64,000 nt of DNA, taken from assembly GCF_002943755.1 (NCBI RefSeq), contig NZ_MQUB01000001.1, forward strand, positions 1,972,501-2,036,500, in the 5' to 3' direction. Below, in pieces: positions 59,465-64,000 of the stretch. Position numbers and translations under genes: made by a program. Within the stretch, counting starts at the first letter, position 1; every line of letters starts with the position of its first letter. The DNA comes from Aureitalea marina. GTDB taxonomy: Bacteria; Bacteroidota; Bacteroidia; Flavobacteriales; Flavobacteriaceae. Below the pieces are notes generated by a model that saw only the letters and a list, made by a program, of their open reading frames with translations, made no database searches and was not told the DNA's origin.

Positions 59465-61839
59465 TGAAACTCATCGATTTTTTCAAATTAGTGCTGCGAC
59501 ACAAGGTGGTGCTGATCGGCACACCCATCGTACTAGCCGGGCTAGTACTGGTGTTAACCACCAACCCCAAGTACGATTACTATTCAGAAACCATGCTCTA
59601 CACCGGCTTAGCCTCCGGTTCGTCTGTAGAGATGGAAAAGTCGTTCAACTACTTTGCCACCAACATCGCCTTTGACAACCTGATCAACATTGTCAATTCC
59701 AGGGAGACCCAGGAGGAAGTAGCGATCCGATTGCTGAGTCAGCACCTGCTGCTGGACAGCTACAATCCCCGCTACATTTCCGAAGACTCCTACCAAAAAC
59801 TGATGGAAACCGTTCCTGATGAGATCTTCCAAATGGTGGTCCGGGAAGGATCGGACAGCAGCAAAGTAACAACCACCGATGACGACCAATTGGCCGCTCT
59901 CTTTCCGAGCACGATTTCCCGGTCGGACTACGAGCAAACTGTGGCCAAGCTGTCCGAGTATATGCGGAGCAGCAACACCAATTTTGTCTACGAACTGTTG
60001 AATTATGAAGATGAGCACTACTCCATTAAAGCCATTTCAGAGATCAAAGCGGTTCGAATGTCCAACAGTGACTTGGTCAAGATCAGTTACCAGATGGACG
60101 ATCCGGGTATCTGCCAGCAGACCTTAGCTATCTTTTCAGAGGTCTGCCAAAGGAGATACCAGGATATCAAAGAGAATAGCTCTGATGCCGTGGTCAAGTA
60201 CTTTGAAGAGCAGCTACGGATGGCAGAAGACAAACTAAAACAGGCCGAGAACACCTTGTTGGAATTCAATAAGGACAACAACATCATCAACTACTATGAA
60301 CAAAGTAAAGCGGTAGCCATTGTCAAGGAAGAGATGGAGGTCGATTACAACAAAAAGAAAGCAGCATTGGCGGGTGCCCTGGCCGCTACCCAGACCATAG
60401 AGGAAAAGATCGCCATCCAAGACAGGGTGCAAGCCAAAAGTCAGGCCGTACTGGATAAAAAACGGCGCTTAGGCGACCTCAATTTTGAGGTGGCCATGGT
60501 AGAATCTTCTACCCTTGACCAGGAGGCCAAATCCGCTAGACTCACTGCGTTGAAAGAGGAAGCTAGCCGTTTGGATCAGGAAATCAGAACGGGCGTAAAC
60601 GAATTGTACTCCTACCAGAATTCCATTGAAGGAGTACCCCTTAAAAAGACCCTGCCAGATTGGATGGACAACACGGTCAAATCTGAAGACCTGAAGGCCG
60701 AGTTGGACGCCATGGACGACAGGAATGAAGAGTTTCAACGTCGCTATGCCGACTATGCTCCAGCAGGGGCAAACTTAAAACGCATTGAGCGAGAGATCGC
60801 TGTTGCCGAGGAAGGCTACCTGGATATCCTGCACGGACTAAACCTGGCCAAACTGAAATCCCAGGACAACGAGTTGAGCTCTAACCTGAAGACCTTCGAC
60901 CCACCCTATTTTCCACTATCCCCTATTCCGACTAAGCGGAAGTTGTTATTGATTGCTTCCGTCTTTGTCGGATTTATTGTGGTACTGGCCGTCATCCTGG
61001 TCATGGAATACTTTGACAATACGCTGAAGAATCTAAAAAATGCCAGTAAGAAGATCCAATTGCCTGCCCTTGGTGTAATTCCCAAGATCCGTTTGAATCC
61101 CGGGCAAGTAGACCAAACGATCGTCTTACAGCGATTGATGCAGATCATCATGCAGAAATTAAAGCGTGCCTGCCACGAGCAAGGTATGGAAGTAAGTACC
61201 AAGACCATACTCATGATCAGCACCCAAGCCAGGGAGGGCAAAACCGTCATGGGTAAGAACATGGGGCTGTTCCTGGCCAATCAAGGTAAACGTGTACTGG
61301 TGCTTAACTACGAGCAACACAGATCATCCCCCAAACAAAATAGCAGGGTCTCGTTGACCCACAAGCTATTGGGTTATCCCGATCCACGCGTAGATCAGCA
61401 GCATGAATTCTTACAAGTAGATGAGCAGTCCTGGGGAATAGTCGATACAGCCACTTACACCCTGAACGACTCTTTTAATGCGGTTAGTTCTTATACCGAC
61501 ATCCTGAAGCAAAACAAGATTAGCTCAGATTTCGCACCCCATTACGTCATCGTGGAATTGCCTGGGCTACTGAATCACACTTACCCCATGGACCTGGTCG
61601 CTCAAGCCGATCTATCTGTGTTGGTCTGCCGTTCCAACCGATTGTGGAGTGAAGCAGACAAGACCCTGATCGATAACCTCAAGACTTTGACCAACGATCG
61701 CCTACAGTTTGTCCTGAACGGGGTCGAATTGGAAGAGATCGAAGCTGTACTGGGCGATCTGCCCAAGGACCGTTCGCAGGTTCGTTCCAGGCTAAAGAAT
61801 ATGCTGCGTTTCCAATTTTATGCCGGGAACCGGATCTAA
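59461..61839 (+). CDS. Wzc/GumC-like polysaccharide co-polymerase with degenerate tyrosine-kinase domain
   Basis: A 792-residue inner-membrane protein. It has an N-terminal Wzz-like segment with a first membrane helix (VVLIGTPIVLAGLVLVL), long periplasmic coiled coils (about 200-480), a second membrane helix (LLLIASVFVGFIVVLAVILVM, in part, near 500), then a cytoplasmic BY-kinase-like domain. The Walker A loop is STQAREGKTVMG rather than GxGKS/T. Walker A-prime reads VLNYEQH where active kinases have an Asp-rich DxD, and the usual tyrosine cluster is absent from the tail (MLRFQFYAGNRI). It likely controls chain length or export without autophosphorylation. Translationally coupled to the TolC-like gene. 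Confidence 0.88.
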   Translation: MMKLIDFFKLVLRHKVVLIGTPIVLAGLVLVLTTNPKYDYYSETMLYTGLASGSSVEMEKSFNYFATNIAFDNLINIVNSRETQEEVAIRLLSQHLLLDSYNPRYISEDSYQKLMETVPDEIFQMVVREGSDSSKVTTTDDDQLAALFPSTISRSDYEQTVAKLSEYMRSSNTNFVYELLNYEDEHYSIKAISEIKAVRMSNSDLVKISYQMDDPGICQQTLAIFSEVCQRRYQDIKENSSDAVVKYFEEQLRMAEDKLKQAENTLLEFNKDNNIINYYEQSKAVAIVKEEMEVDYNKKKAALAGALAATQTIEEKIAIQDRVQAKSQAVLDKKRRLGDLNFEVAMVESSTLDQEAKSARLTALKEEASRLDQEIRTGVNELYSYQNSIEGVPLKKTLPDWMDNTVKSEDLKAELDAMDDRNEEFQRRYADYAPAGANLKRIEREIAVAEEGYLDILHGLNLAKLKSQDNELSSNLKTFDPPYFPLSPIPTKRKLLLIASVFVGFIVVLAVILVMEYFDNTLKNLKNASKKIQLPALGVIPKIRLNPGQVDQTIVLQRLMQIIMQKLKRACHEQGMEVSTKTILMISTQAREGKTVMGKNMGLFLANQGKRVLVLNYEQHRSSPKQNSRVSLTHKLLGYPDPRVDQQHEFLQVDEQSWGIVDTATYTLNDSFNAVSSYTDILKQNKISSDFAPHYVIVELPGLLNHTYPMDLVAQADLSVLVCRSNRLWSEADKTLIDNLKTLTNDRLQFVLNGVELEEIEAVLGDLPKDRSQVRSRLKNMLRFQFYAGNRI

Positions 61840-61857
61840 TGCACAGAAATAAACGGA

Positions 61858-63269
61858 TTGGATAACCCAAGTAACGTGAAACAGCTACTCAGCAAACTCA
61901 TCCGGGAAGATAACTTCCTGTCATTGGCTGGCAACCTGCTGATCGCCCTGATCGGGGTGGGTGGGTTTGCCATCCTAGCTAGAAGTCTTCCCAAAGAGGC
62001 TTTTGGGCAGTGGGTGTTGTTCATAGCCGGGCCTCGCTTATCGAAATGATCCGCTTTGGCATAACCAGCATTGGTCTGGTCCGGTTTCTCTCCGGTGCAA
62101 ATCGGAAAGAGACGGAGGCCTTAATTGGTGCTAATGTGGTCATTGGGCTGGTTGCTTCTGTACTGGTTGCCATCCTTTTGTGGACCATCGACGCCAACTT
62201 GGGTGAGCAGATCGTCGGAACCGGTTTTGAACTATTCTTTCGGTACTACCCCATTATGATCCTGGTCAATCTGCCCTGGAACAATGCAGTTAGCATCCTT
62301 CAAGCCCAAATGGGTTTTGGCAGAATACTCCTGATCAAGGCCATAAACAGCGGATTGTTCTTTAGCTGTTTATTGGTGCATCTGTTGATACAACCACTGA
62401 GCCTGGACCAACTGATCGGTTGCCTGATCGCTGTAAATGCCCTGGCCTCCACGGTCACCGTGGTCAAAGGTTGGGATGGTCTGGCCATAATCGGCCGAAC
62501 CAGCAAAAAGGCCATAAACACCCTCTTGAACTTTGGGAAATACACCACCTTTACTTTGATCGGGACCAATTTGCTCCGAAACGCAGACACCTTCCTGATC
62601 AGCTTGAGTCCGCTGGGACCCGCAGCTGTAGCCCTCTATAGCATCCCTTTAAAACTGACCGAATTGCAGCAGATCCCTTTGCGAAGTTTTGTAGCAACTG
62701 CTTTCCCAAAGATGTCCAAAGCCAGTGGAACAGGAAATATCGCCGGACTGAAAAAATTATTCTACAGCTACTCTGGTGCTCTGAGCATACTCTTTGCCAC
62801 CGGAAGTATTTTGACCTTTCTGTTTGCCGATCTCCTGGTATTGATCCTGTCCGGCAGTCAATATGCAGGAACTGACCCTATAACCGGTTTTAATGCAGCT
62901 GATATCCTGCGTGTATTTTCGATCTACGGATTATTGCTGCCTTTGGACCGTATGACCGGTATTGCACTGGACAGCATCAACAAGCCTCAGATCAACGCCG
63001 TTAAAGTGGCTTTAATGGTGTTATTGAACATCATTGGAGACCTCATCGCCATCTTCGTTTTTGAGTCGCTTATGCTAGTGGCGGTGGCTACCATCCTCTT
63101 CACGCTGATGGGAATACTGCTAGGCATGTATTTTTTGAACAAGCAAATTGAGTTGCGTTACAACCCCATTTGGAAGTCCGGTTTTGCATTCTATCATTCA
63201 GGTTGGAAAAACATGGTTTCCAAAATTCGCAAAAACTCGATCCCTAACACAACAACTGATATCCGATGA
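61858..63269 (+). pseudogene. Wzx-like polysaccharide flippase split by a frameshift at a G3 run
   Basis: The first frame starts at a TTG (61858) or GTG (61876). It reads LAGNLLIALIGVGGFAILARSLPKEAFGQWVLFIAG and stops at 62049. The second frame continues ASLIEMIRFGITSIGLVRFLSG and runs to 63269 through about 12 membrane segments typical of MATE/Wzx (polysaccharide-biosynthesis) flippases. Adding one G at 62029-62031 joins them as FIAGASLIEM. The product would be about 470 residues and would flip the lipid-linked repeat unit. Alternatives are a real inactivation or a sequencing error. The stop overlaps the next start by 4 bases. Confidence 0.85.
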
Positions 63270-64000
63270 ACCTGACTAGGAACAACAACCCTTTTGAGCA
63301 GGTTTCCGGGCAAGCACGCCTGGCCAGACCTATTCTGTTGGTTGGCATTGGCATAGCCACTGCAGTATCGGCCGTCATTGTGGCTAAGTTAGAATTGCTA
63401 GGTGTGATCTTTTGCCTGGGAGTGGTTGGACTAGCCTTTTACCTGAATTTGATCTTTAAGAACCCCCGGCTGGGCGTACTTTCGGTCCTTGTGATGGGAT
63501 TTCTGGCCACTGGCCTGTCCCGCTATGTACAATTACCCTGGGGCCTTTGCGTCGATGGGTTGATCGCCTTGACCTACCTCGCCTTATTCTTTAAAGGATT
63601 TGAGACCAAACTCAAATGGAGGAACGCAAAATCTGGCCTGACGCTAGTTACCGTGCTCTGGATGGTCTACGTACTCTTTCAATTGATAAACCCGGAGGCC
63701 GTTAGCCTGGAAGCCTGGTTCTATGCCATGCGCGGATTGGCCATGTACCAGTGGCTGCTGATCCCTTTGGCCTTCCTGCTGTTTAACAAACCTCGGGATC
63801 TCAAGATCTTTTTCTGGATCTGGGGGATCTTGTCTGTCCTTGGAACACTGAAGGGCTTTCAACAGTTCTTCCTAGGTGTAGATCCTTGGGAACAGAATTG
63901 GTTGAACCAGGGAGGAGCAGAGACCCATGTCCTTTTTAGCAAACTGAGAATATTCTCCTTCTATTCAGATGCCGGGCAGTTCGGTGCCTCCCAAGGACAT
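63266..64000 (+). CDS. O-antigen ligase/polymerase-like membrane protein, N-terminal part
   Basis: The ATG at 63266 overlaps the flippase stop (ATGA) and opens 245 codons without a stop to the window end. About six membrane segments are visible (ILLVGIGIATAVSAVIVA; LGVIFCLGVVGLAFYL; LGVLSVLVMGFLATGL; LIALTYLALFF; WLLIPLAFLLF; IFFWIWGILSVLGTL), then a loop with VDPWEQNWLNQGG and FSFYSDAGQFGASQG. The layout is that of the Wzy/WaaL O-antigen ligase family with its large periplasmic loop to come. In this locus it probably polymerises the exopolysaccharide. The C-terminal half lies outside the window. Confidence 0.8.
   Translation, partial: MNLTRNNNPFEQVSGQARLARPILLVGIGIATAVSAVIVAKLELLGVIFCLGVVGLAFYLNLIFKNPRLGVLSVLVMGFLATGLSRYVQLPWGLCVDGLIALTYLALFFKGFETKLKWRNAKSGLTLVTVLWMVYVLFQLINPEAVSLEAWFYAMRGLAMYQWLLIPLAFLLFNKPRDLKIFFWIWGILSVLGTLKGFQQFFLGVDPWEQNWLNQGGAETHVLFSKLRIFSFYSDAGQFGASQGH

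Overview
The window looks like a chromosomal segment of a member of the Bacteroidota, most likely a marine-type Flavobacteriaceae. The evidence is the Bacteroidota promoter form (TTG, about 19-20 nt, TAnnTTTG) seen before many genes, GLPGLI proteins, carboxypeptidase-regulatory/beta-barrel outer-membrane proteins, signal peptides ending in AQ or SQ, a membrane pyrophosphatase beside a soluble one, and two tRNAs without encoded CCA. No plasmid, phage, CRISPR or transposase gene was seen.

Layout. 1-12.6 kb is a minus-strand phenylacetate (paa) catabolic operon. It reads paaE-A-B-C-D-G-H-I-J, an atypical SDR, paaZ with an extra C-terminal DinB/DUF1569 domain, a crotonase, paaY, and then the start of a 2-oxoacid dehydrogenase E2 gene that leaves the window. 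A TetR regulator lies just upstream, and a perfect palindrome overlaps the paa promoter. A phenylalanine hydroxylase is divergent from the regulator. 14.4-19.3 kb holds exported or lipid-anchored hydrolases (S41 peptidase, lipoprotein, alpha/beta hydrolase, two beta-lactamase-fold serine hydrolases). 19.6-27.2 kb is a GLPGLI/outer-membrane-barrel operon facing a sensor kinase/OmpR regulator operon, with three 10-bp-phased TGTTAA repeats between them. 27.2-52.3 kb is mostly housekeeping: deoxynucleoside kinase, both pyrophosphatases, PDH E1-beta, EtfBA, bifunctional nuclease, CNT nucleoside transporter, ThyA, FolA, FabD, fructosamine kinase, GalE, a DegT aminotransferase, WaaA, and an ergothioneine set (EgtB, EgtD, an EgtE-like PLP enzyme).

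52.3-64 kb is the accessory part. It contains an autoregulated XRE/S24 repressor with twin operators, a 0.9-kb non-coding stretch that probably encodes a structured small RNA, an AT-rich acyltransferase, tRNA-Gly and tRNA-Leu, an array of two alternating intergenic repeats, and an exopolysaccharide locus. That locus has a receiver protein, a pseudo-receiver/sugar-transferase fusion, a short TolC-like protein, a Wzc-like co-polymerase with a degenerate kinase site, a flippase and an O-antigen-ligase-like protein cut by the window end.

The most interesting signal is a bipartite 36-bp element. It is identical in both half-sites upstream of the two exopolysaccharide transcription units and sits at exactly the same distance from each -7 box. 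A diverged third copy stands before the non-coding stretch, suggesting a co-regulated small RNA. Three genes (sensor kinase, waaA, flippase) are each broken by one missing base in a G or C run, which points to sequencing or assembly error at least as much as to real decay.
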